Of a DNA stretch of 64,000 nucleotides, positions 7,635 through 16,466 are shown piece after piece. The notes under the pieces are model-generated. The model made no database searches and was not told the origin of the DNA. It was given only the letters and a program-made list of their open reading frames with translations. The DNA is from Chitinophagaceae bacterium UBA2375 (lineage in GTDB: Bacteria > Bacteroidota > Bacteroidia > Chitinophagales > Chitinophagaceae): contig DDTB01000010.1 in NCBI GenBank assembly GCA_002343985.1, positions 124,001-188,000 of the forward strand. Reading direction: 5' to 3'. Both the position numbers and the translations under genes were made by a program. Positions within the stretch are counted from its first letter, which is position 1, and each line of letters opens with the position of its first letter.

Positions 7635-8741
7635 ATGAAGCTAACGGTAACGGTTATCAGAATTCTGACTGGCTTATTGTTTATTTTTTCTGGTTTGGTG
7701 AAAGCCATTGATCCGCTCGGGCTGGCATATAAAATGCAGGAGTTTTTTGAGGCCTGGGCCAATGACGGGTTCCTGCCTTCGATCATGCACAGCCTCGACA
7801 AGCATGTGCTCTTTTTTTCCATCAGCATGATTACCCTGGAAGTGGTGGTAGGCCTTGCCCTGCTCCTGGGCTTTATGCGCAAACTTGCCACATGGCTGCT
7901 CCTCCTGCTGATTGTTTTCTTCACTTTCCTCACCAGCTATGTGCTCTTCTCCGGTAAAATCAGGGCCTGCGGTTGCTTTGGCGATTGCATCCCGCTTACA
8001 CCCATACAGACATTTACCAAAGACATCATCTTACTCATATTTGCCATCATTCTGATCATCGGCCGTAAACATATCCTGCCCGCATTAAAACCCTGGCCAA
8101 TGGCATTGGTCATGATGTTGGCAACAGCCTCCGTATTGCTGCTGCAGAACAGGGCCCTGAAACACCTGCCACCCAAGGATTGCCTGCCGTATAAAGTGGG
8201 CAATAATATCCTCGAATTGCGCAAGATGCCCGCCGATGCCATTCCGGACCAGTATGAATATATGTTCCTGTATGAAAAAGATGGGGTCAAAAAAGAATTC
8301 CCGGTATCCGGGCTGCCCGACAGCACCTGGAAATTTGTGGAACGCAAACAGATACTGGTCAAAAAGGGAAAAAACAATATACCGCTGATCAACGATTTTT
8401 CTTTGACCAGCATCAATGGTAACGACAGCACCGAAGCCATCCTGGGGCAGGAAGGGGAATACTATTTGTTATTTGTGAAAGACCTGGATGATTATCCATT
8501 ACAAAAGGGTGAAGATGTTTTGCTTGCCCGGAAATTAACGGAAAAGAAATTCCCTGTGTATGTTGTCACCTCTCAGAAAGATAAAGTCAGCAGCCGCTTT
8601 CAGTCATTGCCGGTAACCATCCTTACCTGTGATGCCACTGCCATTAAAACAGCTGCCAGGAGCAAACCGGCTTTATTCCGCATGAAGGGCCCGGTGGTGC
8701 AGGATAAATGGGGTTGGGCTGATTTTGATGATGTAAAATAA
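7635..8741 (+). CDS. DoxX-family membrane protein with a C-terminal periplasmic domain (BT_3928-like)
   Basis: 368 residues. The first ~170 form a DoxX/MauE-type bundle of four to five membrane helices, with the typical FIFSGLVKAIDPLG start and a conserved ACGCFGDC motif near residues 113-120. The C-terminal half is soluble and ends in a thioredoxin-like region. The cysteine motif suggests a thiol-redox role like MauE or vitamin K epoxide reductase relatives. The exact role is unknown. It is cotranscribed with DUF1599. Confidence 0.8.
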   Translation: MKLTVTVIRILTGLLFIFSGLVKAIDPLGLAYKMQEFFEAWANDGFLPSIMHSLDKHVLFFSISMITLEVVVGLALLLGFMRKLATWLLLLLIVFFTFLTSYVLFSGKIRACGCFGDCIPLTPIQTFTKDIILLIFAIILIIGRKHILPALKPWPMALVMMLATASVLLLQNRALKHLPPKDCLPYKVGNNILELRKMPADAIPDQYEYMFLYEKDGVKKEFPVSGLPDSTWKFVERKQILVKKGKNNIPLINDFSLTSINGNDSTEAILGQEGEYYLLFVKDLDDYPLQKGEDVLLARKLTEKKFPVYVVTSQKDKVSSRFQSLPVTILTCDATAIKTAARSKPALFRMKGPVVQDKWGWADFDDVK

Positions 8742-8753
8742 AACTTCGTGTAT

Positions 8754-8774
8754 CCGTGATGGTTATAATCACGG
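8754..8774. repeat. Inverted repeat upstream of the DppB-like gene
   Basis: A perfect 7-bp inverted repeat, CCGTGAT at 8754-8760 and ATCACGG at 8768-8774, with a seven-base spacer and no T-tract. It sits in the 43-base gap before the permease ATG, so it could be an operator, a weak attenuator or chance. Confidence 0.35.
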
Positions 8775-8784
8775 CGCATGCATC

Positions 8785-9822
8785 ATGCTGAAGAAAATCA
8801 TATATTCCGCCACTGTGATACTGGGGGTGTTAACCCTGGTATTCCTCCTGTTCAGGGGCATGGGCGACCCGGCAAAACTGGTGGCCGGGCAAAACGTTGA
8901 CCCGCGCACGCTCGAAAACATCCGTAAGGAACTTTACCTCGACCAGCCCGGCTGGAAGCAGTACCTCCTGTACCTGAATGACCTTTCGCCCATATCTTTT
9001 CATACGGATGCGGAAATCAGTGGCCGTCAGCTTAGAGGATTTTTTTTTGAGGCTAACACAACCCGTCGCCCAGGCATTAAATGGCCATACCTGGGGCGCA
9101 GTTTTCAATCGAAAAAGGAAGTCGGTTCAATCATAGCGCATGTCATGCCGGCAACCCTGGTATTGGCATTGGCCGCCATGATCCTGGCAACGATTATCGG
9201 TATTTCATTGGGCGTACTGGCCGCTGTTAAAAAAGGCACTCTGCTCGACCATGGTAGCATCATAGGCAGTATCGCGGGGATTTCGGCGCCTTCTTTTTAT
9301 ATGGCCATCCTGTTTGCCTATATCTTCGGATTATGGCTGCACGATTATACGGGCTTACCCGTTACCGGTAGTTTGTATGCCATTAATGAAGTAACAGGGG
9401 AACGATATATCGAAATCAAAAACCTGGTTCTGCCGGCATTGACTTTAGGTATCCGTCCGATGGCCATCATCACACAACTCACCCGAAGTTCAATGCTGGA
9501 TGTATTGAGCCAGGATTTTATCCGAACCGCGCGTGCCAAGGGTCTCAGCGAACATAGGGTTTTATGGAAGCATGCCCTGCCCAATGCATTGAACCCGGTA
9601 CTTACATCCGTTACGGGTTGGTTTGCAGAAATGCTTGCCGGCGCTTTTTTCGTGGAATATATTTTTGGATGGAATGGATTGGGCAGGGTGACGGTGCAGG
9701 CTTTGGAAAAACTGGATTATCCGGTGCTGATGGGGTCGCTGCTGGTAAGCGCCTTATTATTTGTGCTCATCAACCTGCTGGCGGATATGCTGTACCGTTT
9801 GATTGATCCGCGCATCAGGTAA
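8785..9822 (+). CDS. ABC transporter permease, DppB/OppB type
   Basis: 345 residues of the peptide/nickel-type inner membrane permease family. There is an N-terminal membrane helix, then a periplasmic region (about residues 30-120) longer than in the E. coli proteins. Five membrane helices follow, with the EAA-loop signature around RTARAKGLSEHRVLWKHALPNALNP that contacts the ATPase. The protein ends with the usual LADMLYRLIDPRIR. Its partners (DppC, ATPases, binding protein) are not adjacent, so it must pair with subunits encoded elsewhere. The next gene starts 33 bases later, but its function is unrelated. Confidence 0.88.
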   Translation: MLKKIIYSATVILGVLTLVFLLFRGMGDPAKLVAGQNVDPRTLENIRKELYLDQPGWKQYLLYLNDLSPISFHTDAEISGRQLRGFFFEANTTRRPGIKWPYLGRSFQSKKEVGSIIAHVMPATLVLALAAMILATIIGISLGVLAAVKKGTLLDHGSIIGSIAGISAPSFYMAILFAYIFGLWLHDYTGLPVTGSLYAINEVTGERYIEIKNLVLPALTLGIRPMAIITQLTRSSMLDVLSQDFIRTARAKGLSEHRVLWKHALPNALNPVLTSVTGWFAEMLAGAFFVEYIFGWNGLGRVTVQALEKLDYPVLMGSLLVSALLFVLINLLADMLYRLIDPRIR

Positions 9823-9855
9823 TATGCCACATACAAATTCTTGTATCTTTAGCGT

Positions 9856-11127
9856 ATGAAAACTTTATCCATAGCCCTGATCACACTCATATTACTTTTT
9901 GCTGCATCTTCAACACTGGCCAATAATTATTATGTTGACCCATCCGCAGACAAATCAAAAAATAAAGGTACCATTGCCGATCCGTTCAACAGCAACCGGG
10001 AACTGAACCGGCAGATGAAAAATTTTTTACCGGGCGACAGTATTTTTTTCCGCAAAGGGCAACTTTATGATTCCCGCGTATTCATCACCTGCTCGGGCCT
10101 GCCCAATAAACCCATTGTTTTTTCAACTTATGGTGATGCAACCGAAATGCCCAGCTTCCTCTATGCATCCGATGGGGAGGAGAGGCATATCATGATCACA
10201 TTTTACCAATGCCGGTATGTAGTGATGGATGGCATACAGGTTCAGGACGATAACCTCCAGCAACTTGACCAATCGGCTATGGCCCGCATCAAGATTGCAT
10301 TTTCCATTGATCAGAGCGACCATATTGTAATCAGGAATTGCAAAGCGGCTTATGTAGGCATTGGTGTTAACATTGTTGGCGCTTACAATGAAGTATTGAA
10401 CTCAAAGTTTGAGCATTTACGGATGGTGCGCAATACAAAAGGAGGGGATGATGATTACGGCGCCAACCCCGTGGTGATTGCAGGGCCCAATAACCTGGTG
10501 AAGGGTTGTATATTCCGGCATGCCTGGGCGCTAAGTTACGATTATGAATATGATGGGGGAGCAGTGGAAATCTTCGGGCCCAATTGCCATAATAACCGCA
10601 TCCTGAATAACCTCGCCTACGACTGTAACGGGTTTGTGGAATTTGGAAGCGATGCCGGCGGCACATCCACCAATACTTTAATTGAGGGAAACCTGATTGT
10701 GAACTGCGGCGATTTATTATATATCAGCAGCAGCGGGAATTTTGCCATGTCTGTACAAGGGTTGGAATTCAGGAATAATAAAATTATCCAGAATATTGAT
10801 CAGCTTACCAGGCCACGATACATGATCAGTATGAAAAAAGCGATAACAGGAAAAGACATACTCCGGCTAAACGGAAATGTTTTCTGGCTAACTAATGGAG
10901 TGAGCCTGTTAAAAGAAAACCAGTTCGCACCCGGACAATTAACCCATAAGCATAACCTGTATTACCTGAAAGGAGGGAAACTTAATATAAGCCCTGATCC
11001 AACGGAGAAACTGCTGCAGCCTTCCAACCAATCGGTGATGAGAAAAATATTGGGAAAAGACTGGGATGCATTCCCCGAAATATTCCCATTTAAGCACCTC
11101 GCGGCATACTGGCACCTGTTCTTATAA
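9856..11127 (+). CDS. Secreted right-handed parallel beta-helix protein (bare form)
   Basis: 423 residues with a Sec signal peptide (about 1-22) and then a right-handed beta-helix domain over the whole remainder. The domain starts with the NYYVDPS segment and PGDSIFFRKGQ that open such domains in polysaccharide lyase-like proteins. It shares with the next two genes the blocks RMVRNT (189-194), DDDYGA (198-203), SYDYEYDGG (227-235) and the NVFWLTNGV region. Unlike them it has no SprB repeats and no T9SS sorting domain, so it is probably periplasmic or released. A lyase or hydrolase role on a polysaccharide is an inference from the fold. A TATCTTTA box lies just ahead of the ATG. Confidence 0.82.
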   Translation: MKTLSIALITLILLFAASSTLANNYYVDPSADKSKNKGTIADPFNSNRELNRQMKNFLPGDSIFFRKGQLYDSRVFITCSGLPNKPIVFSTYGDATEMPSFLYASDGEERHIMITFYQCRYVVMDGIQVQDDNLQQLDQSAMARIKIAFSIDQSDHIVIRNCKAAYVGIGVNIVGAYNEVLNSKFEHLRMVRNTKGGDDDYGANPVVIAGPNNLVKGCIFRHAWALSYDYEYDGGAVEIFGPNCHNNRILNNLAYDCNGFVEFGSDAGGTSTNTLIEGNLIVNCGDLLYISSSGNFAMSVQGLEFRNNKIIQNIDQLTRPRYMISMKKAITGKDILRLNGNVFWLTNGVSLLKENQFAPGQLTHKHNLYYLKGGKLNISPDPTEKLLQPSNQSVMRKILGKDWDAFPEIFPFKHLAAYWHLFL

Positions 11128-11153
11128 GCTTATGTATAGCCGATTGATTCCTG

Positions 11154-11179
11154 GTCTTGTCGAACTATTACGACAAGAC
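11154..11179. repeat. Perfect 9-bp inverted repeat
   Basis: GTCTTGTCG at 11154-11162 and CGACAAGAC at 11171-11179 are separated by eight bases, 26 bases after the stop of the bare beta-helix gene. There is no U-tract, so it is either a weak terminator, an mRNA 3'-end stabiliser, or a protein-binding site. Confidence 0.6.
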
Positions 11180-11348
11180 AATAGAACATCCAATGACAGC
11201 ACTTCCCGTTTTTCTGTTATTATCTTTGGCTCAAGCCCAAAGTCAATACCGGCGGGCGTTTCAGCCGATGAAATGAAGCCGGGAACGACAAAATCGTGGA
11301 TTAATTGTGTATAACCCAAAATTTATTTTTTTTAAACAAAATTGATTT

Positions 11349-11364
11349 TGGCACGAAGTTTGGA
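11349..11364 (+). promoter_or_regulatory. Sigma-54-like -24/-12 element
   Basis: TGGCAC, five bases, TTGGA. The -24 half is perfect and the spacing is the sigma-54 spacing (GG, ten bases, then the -12 pair). The -12 pair is GG instead of GC. It lies 230 bases before the 1479-residue beta-helix gene. A closely similar element precedes its paralogue. Confidence 0.5.
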
Positions 11365-11595
11365 AAATAATGCACAGCTAATCCTGATGGAACCGAACAG
11401 CTAGAAATCCAATAGACCAACCTAAGCTTACCATGACCAGAAAAACCAAAACCTGCAGCCCGGCAAAAATAATCCATCTGATTTATCGTTAACTAAAGAG
11501 GTATTTCGTGTAACCGACGATCTATCTGTTTATTCTTGACTTGGGGGAGACCCCGGACGCGAGAAAAACACCACCAATAACCTAAAAGAAAAACC

Positions 11596-14500
11596 ATGAA
11601 ACGATCTGTATTCATGAAAACCCTTGCTGTATCCTTGTGTATCCTCCTCAGCGGGATCACCCAGGCAGCAACTTACTACGTTGACCCATCGTCAACCGCT
11701 ACAACGGCCAACGGCTCACTGGCAACACCCTGGAAAACCCTTGCCCAGGTAAACAGCAATATGAGCCTCTTTCAGCCGGGCGATCAAATCCTGTTTAAGC
11801 GCGGACAAAAATTCAATGGCACACTGTCCATTACCCGTTCGGGTACGGCCGGTAACCCCATTGTATTTGGTGCTTATGGAACAGGCGCCGACCCTCATTT
11901 CTGGGGTACAGGTTCTGTGATCAGCTACCTGATCTACATGAACAACAGGTCGTATATTACTTTTTATGGTTTGAATATTTCTGATACTACCATCTCTGCA
12001 ACAGACCGTACCACACCATCCAATATCCAACGCGCATTTTATATCGACGGGTCATCAACGAATGTCCTGATCCGCAAATGCCGCCTCGACCGTGTGGGTG
12101 TAGGTGCCTATATTGTTGGGCCAGGTAACCAGATCGATTCCTGCGATATCGGTAACATGCGCATGGTTCGCAATACACCGCAAAGTGTTCACCCCGATGA
12201 TGATTATGGTGCTAACCCTGTGGTGATTTCTTCTGCCAGCAATAAAATTACATACAACTATTTCCACGATTGCTGGGCAACCAGTTACGATTATGGGTAT
12301 GATGGTGGCGCCATTGAATATTATGGCAACGGTGCTTCCAACAACTATGTGGCCTATAATACATTCTACGATTGCAATGGTGTGGTGGAAAGCGGTTCAG
12401 GCAACGCGGGTTTGATTGAAAACAATGTGTTCGCATACAATAAAATGATCAACAACTCCAGCCTGTTCTTTATCAGCAATAGCGGAAGCTTTGTGGTTAC
12501 GGTAAGGAACATGCAGTTCTATAACAATGTAATTGTTGAGAATGTAGTTGGGCGTTTGAATGAATCAAATATGTTCTCCCTCCGGGTGTCAACCACGCAA
12601 CAAGGGGTGGCCATTATGAAAAACAATATCTTTTGGCTGACCAATGGTATTGATGTAGCCCGTTCCGGACAGTTTACGGCCGGCCAGTTGGTGCATGAAG
12701 ACAATATTTATAAACTCGGAACAGGCAGCCTCCTCAACTTCACCGCACACAGTTCAGAACTGGTAACAACATCAAACAGCATTTTCGCGAATAGCAGCCA
12801 TGCTGATCCCCGCAACTGGGATTTTAACCCTGCCGCCGCAAGCCCTGCCGTTGATTTCGGTCAAACCGTTGGCTTCGTGCGCGATTTCGTAGGTAACCCC
12901 GTTCCAATGGCTGCAGCACCTGATGCGGGCATCATTGAAAAACTTCCTTCAGGAAGCTTGCAGGCCAGCGCTGCTGTAACAACTGCCATTGCTTGCAACG
13001 GCGGAACAGCTACTGTAACTGTATCAGCGGCCGGTGGCGTACCACCATATAATGGTACCGGTACATTTACCGTTTCGGCGGGTACACATAATTATACCGT
13101 AACAGATGCCAACGGTGCATCTGCCAATACCAGCATCATCGTTACTCAACCTGCGGCCCTGAGTGCTACGGTATCTACCGGTAATATTACCGTGAATGGC
13201 GGCACCACCACTGCAACAGCTTCGGCTACTGGTGGTACATCACCGTATTCGTACAGGCTCAATAACGGAAACTTCCAAACATCAAATAGTTTTAGCGGAG
13301 TGGCGGCAGGTTCACACAGCATTACCGTAAGGGATGCCAATAACTGTACCTTCACCAGGAACTTCAGTATTTCGCAACCCGCGGCGCTCGCGGCAACGGC
13401 TACTGCCGGTGCGGTGGCTTGTAATGGCGGCACAGCAACTGTTACCGTCAGCGCGAGCGGAGGCGTTTCGCCATACACCGGTACGGGCACATTTACCGTA
13501 AATGCCGGAACATACTCATATACTGTAAGGGACGCCAATGGTGCCACTACCACCACGTCGGTGACTGTAAGCCAGCCCTCGGCCATCAGCATCAGCCTGA
13601 ATGCAGGAACCATCACCGTGAACGGCGGTACAACCAGCATTGCGGTGAACGCAACCGGTGGAACAGGTGCATATTCCTATAAATTAAACAATGGTTCATT
13701 CCAAACCGGCAATACATTCAGTTCGGTTCCAGCCGGAACTCATACCATCACTGTACGTGATGCCAACGGATGTACGGCAAACCGCAGCACCGTGATCACT
13801 GAGCCTGCAGCATTTGTAGCTTCTGCAAGCGCGGGAAGCATTGCCTGCAACGGTGGAACCACCACCGTAACGGTAACGGCTACGGGCGGTACAGCTCCAT
13901 ATAATGGTACAGGTTCATTCACCGTAAATGCCGGAACATACAATTACACCGTAACTGATGCCAATGGCGCCAGCAGCACAGCAAGCGTAACCGTTTCGCA
14001 GCCTGCCGTGTTAAACGCGACAGTTGCCGCAGGAACCATCAACATCAATGGCGGTACCACCACAGCTACTGTAAATGCATATGGCGGTACAGCCCCATAC
14101 AGCTATAGCCTCAATGGCGGAAATTACCAATCATCAAATGCATTCAGCAATATCCCTGCCGGCAACCACGCGGTACAAATCAGGGATGCGAACGGATGCA
14201 GCATAACAAAGAATTTTTCTGTAACCCAACCCAATGTCCTCAGCGCTTCGGCCTCTGCAACCAATATTACCTGCAATGGCGGAAATGCTACAGTAACGGT
14301 AACGGCTAGTGGCGGTTTGGCTCCATATACCGGAACTGGTACATTTACGGTGGCTGCCGGTACATACACATACATCGTAACAGATGCCGGCGGCGCTACG
14401 GCTACCACAAGCATCACCGTTACCCAGCCTTCAGCCGTTCAGGCATCGGCTACCAGTGGTACCATTACCGTAAATGGCGGCACAACCACCATCACGGCTT

Positions 14501-16035
14501 CGGCAAGCGGTGGTACAGCCCCATACAGCTACAGGCTCAATACCGGGTCTTACCGCACCAGCAACACATTCAGCAATGTGGCGGCAGGTACCTATACCAT
14601 TACCGTACGTGATGCTAATGGTTGCACCGGTTCTGCCAGCATCAGCATCAGCCAGCCTGCGGTACTGTCGGCTTCTGCCAATGCCGCGGCTATCCAATGT
14701 AATGGCGGTTCAACTACTGTTGTGGTAAGCGCAACCGGTGGCACTGCCCCGTACACAGGTACAGGTTCATTCAGCGTGAGCGCCGGAACTTATACTTATA
14801 CCGTGAGCGATGCAGCCGGAACTTCGGTGAGCACATCCATCACGGTAACCCAGCCTGCGGCTATTGGAATCACCATATCAACAGGCAGCATCACCGTATT
14901 TGGCGGCACAACTATGGTACAGGTAGACGCTTATGGTGGTACAGGAAGCACATACAGCTACAAGCTGAATAATGGCACATTCCAATCATCAAACACATTC
15001 AATGATGTACCTGCAGGCAACCATGTGGTTACCGTGAGGGATGCCAATGGTTGTACCAATATCAAGAACTTTACCATCACACAACCTGCAAATAACCCGC
15101 TGATTGCAAGTGCAACGGCTACCAATATCCTTTGTAACGGCGGTACATCCAACGTAACGGTAACGGCTACGGGCGGAACAGCTCCATACACCGGTATTGG
15201 TACTTTCAACGTGAGCGCGGGCACGCATAACTTTACCGTGACCGATGCCAATGGTAACAGCAATACAGCCAGCATCACCGTTACCCAGCCTGCCGCTTTG
15301 GTGATGGGTGTGAATACGGAAGTGATCAGCAACGGCGAAACCACTACAACCGCAAATATTGATGTGGTTGGCGGTACTGCCCCTTATCTCTATAGCGTGA
15401 ATGGCAGTGCATACCAGTCTTCAAATATTTTCACCGGTATTACAGCCGGCCAGCACACAGCTTCCGTGATTGACCAGAATGGTTGTACGGTAAGTGAGAC
15501 ATTCGCCGTGTCTCTGGCCTTATCGCAAAACCTGGCCCTGAACCTGGTGTCTAAAACAAATGTTTCTTGCCGCGGTGGCAATGATGGTATGATACAGGTA
15601 CTGGCTACCGGTGGCGCTGCGCCATATTCTTACAGCATCAATAACGGTCGCTATTCAACCAATCCGCTCTTTAAAAACCTGCGCGCCGGTAACTACCGCG
15701 TGACAGTAAAAGACGGAACATCCAATGTTGCTTCTATAGTGGTGTATGTATTTGATGGCCGCCGTCGTTGCAATGCAACCGGTGTTAGCGGAAGGGTAGT
15801 GCTGAGTGCATATCCTAACCCAACTACTGACCGTTTCTATCTGACTGTCGACAGTGAAGAAGAAACCGATGTACAGGTTGAAGTGTATAGCATTGATGGT
15901 AAGCCGGTGTACCAGGCAACAGGTGCTATGGACAGGACATTCACTTTCGGTGAGCAGTTCAAAGCCGGTACTTATATCGTGAAAGTGAAACAAGGAAACA
16001 AAGTGGAAACCATACGTGTGGTAAAAGGAAGATAA
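11596..16035 (+). CDS. Giant secreted beta-helix protein with 13 SprB-type repeats and T9SS sorting domain
   Basis: 1479 residues. Signal peptide at about 1-24 and a right-handed parallel beta-helix domain at about 25-450, with conserved RMVRNT (189-194), DDDYGA (201-206) and SYDYGYDGG (230-238). Then come six two-unit repeats of about 143 residues (455-1312). In each dyad a first unit contains CNGG...PYxGTGTF and a second contains VNGGTT...YSYxLNNGxFQ...VRDANGC; both end in ITQP-like linkers, as in SprB repeats. A distinct single repeat (about 1313-1388) and a type A T9SS C-terminal sorting domain (1401-1479, AYPNPTTDRF start) follow. It is predicted to be secreted by the type IX system and anchored or released at the surface, with the repeats as a stalk. 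Substrate unknown. Confidence 0.88.
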   Translation: MKRSVFMKTLAVSLCILLSGITQAATYYVDPSSTATTANGSLATPWKTLAQVNSNMSLFQPGDQILFKRGQKFNGTLSITRSGTAGNPIVFGAYGTGADPHFWGTGSVISYLIYMNNRSYITFYGLNISDTTISATDRTTPSNIQRAFYIDGSSTNVLIRKCRLDRVGVGAYIVGPGNQIDSCDIGNMRMVRNTPQSVHPDDDYGANPVVISSASNKITYNYFHDCWATSYDYGYDGGAIEYYGNGASNNYVAYNTFYDCNGVVESGSGNAGLIENNVFAYNKMINNSSLFFISNSGSFVVTVRNMQFYNNVIVENVVGRLNESNMFSLRVSTTQQGVAIMKNNIFWLTNGIDVARSGQFTAGQLVHEDNIYKLGTGSLLNFTAHSSELVTTSNSIFANSSHADPRNWDFNPAAASPAVDFGQTVGFVRDFVGNPVPMAAAPDAGIIEKLPSGSLQASAAVTTAIACNGGTATVTVSAAGGVPPYNGTGTFTVSAGTHNYTVTDANGASANTSIIVTQPAALSATVSTGNITVNGGTTTATASATGGTSPYSYRLNNGNFQTSNSFSGVAAGSHSITVRDANNCTFTRNFSISQPAALAATATAGAVACNGGTATVTVSASGGVSPYTGTGTFTVNAGTYSYTVRDANGATTTTSVTVSQPSAISISLNAGTITVNGGTTSIAVNATGGTGAYSYKLNNGSFQTGNTFSSVPAGTHTITVRDANGCTANRSTVITEPAAFVASASAGSIACNGGTTTVTVTATGGTAPYNGTGSFTVNAGTYNYTVTDANGASSTASVTVSQPAVLNATVAAGTININGGTTTATVNAYGGTAPYSYSLNGGNYQSSNAFSNIPAGNHAVQIRDANGCSITKNFSVTQPNVLSASASATNITCNGGNATVTVTASGGLAPYTGTGTFTVAAGTYTYIVTDAGGATATTSITVTQPSAVQASATSGTITVNGGTTTITASASGGTAPYSYRLNTGSYRTSNTFSNVAAGTYTITVRDANGCTGSASISISQPAVLSASANAAAIQCNGGSTTVVVSATGGTAPYTGTGSFSVSAGTYTYTVSDAAGTSVSTSITVTQPAAIGITISTGSITVFGGTTMVQVDAYGGTGSTYSYKLNNGTFQSSNTFNDVPAGNHVVTVRDANGCTNIKNFTITQPANNPLIASATATNILCNGGTSNVTVTATGGTAPYTGIGTFNVSAGTHNFTVTDANGNSNTASITVTQPAALVMGVNTEVISNGETTTTANIDVVGGTAPYLYSVNGSAYQSSNIFTGITAGQHTASVIDQNGCTVSETFAVSLALSQNLALNLVSKTNVSCRGGNDGMIQVLATGGAAPYSYSINNGRYSTNPLFKNLRAGNYRVTVKDGTSNVASIVVYVFDGRRRCNATGVSGRVVLSAYPNPTTDRFYLTVDSEEETDVQVEVYSIDGKPVYQATGAMDRTFTFGEQFKAGTYIVKVKQGNKVETIRVVKGR
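12958..15531 (+). repeat. Six coding repeat dyads (SprB type), about 429 bp each
   Basis: Residues 455-1312 of the giant protein consist of alternating A units (about 66 residues) and B units (about 76 residues). The alternation is strict, A-B six times, and the last dyad is the most diverged. Similarity is visible at DNA level too, for example recurring ACCGTAACGG-like and GGCGGTACA-like stretches. The array can change length by recombination. It is protein-coding and not a CRISPR or satellite array. Confidence 0.88.
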
Positions 16036-16060
16036 TCCACAACTGTGCATAAATGATCCA

Positions 16061-16086
16061 GGCCCCGTTACAACGGGGCCTTTTTT
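16061..16086 (+). terminator. Intrinsic terminator of the giant beta-helix gene
   Basis: A 9-bp perfect stem, GGCCCCGTT at 16061-16069 with AACGGGGCC at 16072-16080, has a two-base apex (a few inner pairs must open to form the loop) and is followed by six T. Confidence 0.9.
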
Positions 16087-16304
16087 GTTAAATCCGGATA
16101 TCGGGTCTCTGGCAGATTAAACTTTAGATGACATCCGAAGTCTAATGTCAATATCCTGCTTATCAGCGGGTTATCTTCCTTTTGTAGTAATGGAACGACA
16201 AAAAAATCGACTTGCACTCTACATTTTTTAATCCTATATGTGGGAGTTTTGCATCGGTCTTTAAGCGAGTTATGTCCAATATCTGAATACCCCACAAGGA
16301 TTTT

Positions 16305-16320
16305 TGGCACAACAATTGCC
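16305..16320 (+). promoter_or_regulatory. Sigma-54 promoter element (-24/-12)
   Basis: TGGCAC, five bases, TTGCC: a full match to the sigma-54 consensus core with GG and GC ten bases apart. The expected transcription start is near 16331, giving a leader of about 135 bases to the 914-residue beta-helix gene. It would need an AAA+ enhancer-binding activator, which is not encoded in this window. Confidence 0.65.
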
Positions 16321-16466
16321 TCCAGGGCCTTACCTCGGTTTGCCAGATGATCTGATCCATTTAATCCGTCCATCCAGGCATCCTACCTCATACCATCTGA
16401 CCTCAGGAATAACAGTCCCTCCATTGGGCCTGGCAGTATTATTCACACAAAGAAAACATTGTGCGC

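Larger units (their letters stand above)
11128..11595 (+). other. 468-base intergenic region before the large beta-helix gene
   Basis: It holds a 9-bp perfect inverted repeat at 11154-11179, an isolated TATCTTTG box at 11221-11228 with a small hairpin around it (11224-11242), a sigma-54-like element at 11349-11364, and an untranslated leader of about 220 bases. The leader contains a possible 19-codon ORF (11433-11492), for which there is no independent support. No recognisable gene is present. Confidence 0.6.
16036..16466 (+). other. 430-base intergenic region between the two repeat-bearing genes
   Basis: It contains the terminator of the upstream gene (16061-16086), then about 215 bases with no supported feature, the sigma-54-like element at 16305-16320, and a leader of about 140 bases to the next start. 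A minus-strand ORF of 101 codons in this interval crosses the terminator and has no family signature. Confidence 0.6.

Noticed and set aside
11433..11492. 19-codon ORF in the leader of the giant beta-helix gene
   Set aside because: It is too short to judge and has no attenuator or regulatory partner visible.
13146..14697. Long minus-strand ORFs with repeated Val/Pro-rich peptides inside the SprB region
   Set aside because: They are antisense shadows of the repetitive plus-strand coding sequence; the periodic peptides simply mirror the dyads.
12958..15531. Regular DNA periodicity resembling a repeat array such as CRISPR
   Set aside because: The period is about 429 bp, in frame and protein-coding, with repeats of SprB type; there are no short direct repeats with unique spacers.
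16068..16373. 101-codon minus-strand ORF between the two repeat-bearing genes
   Set aside because: It runs through a clear terminator and the sigma-54 element and shows no family signature.
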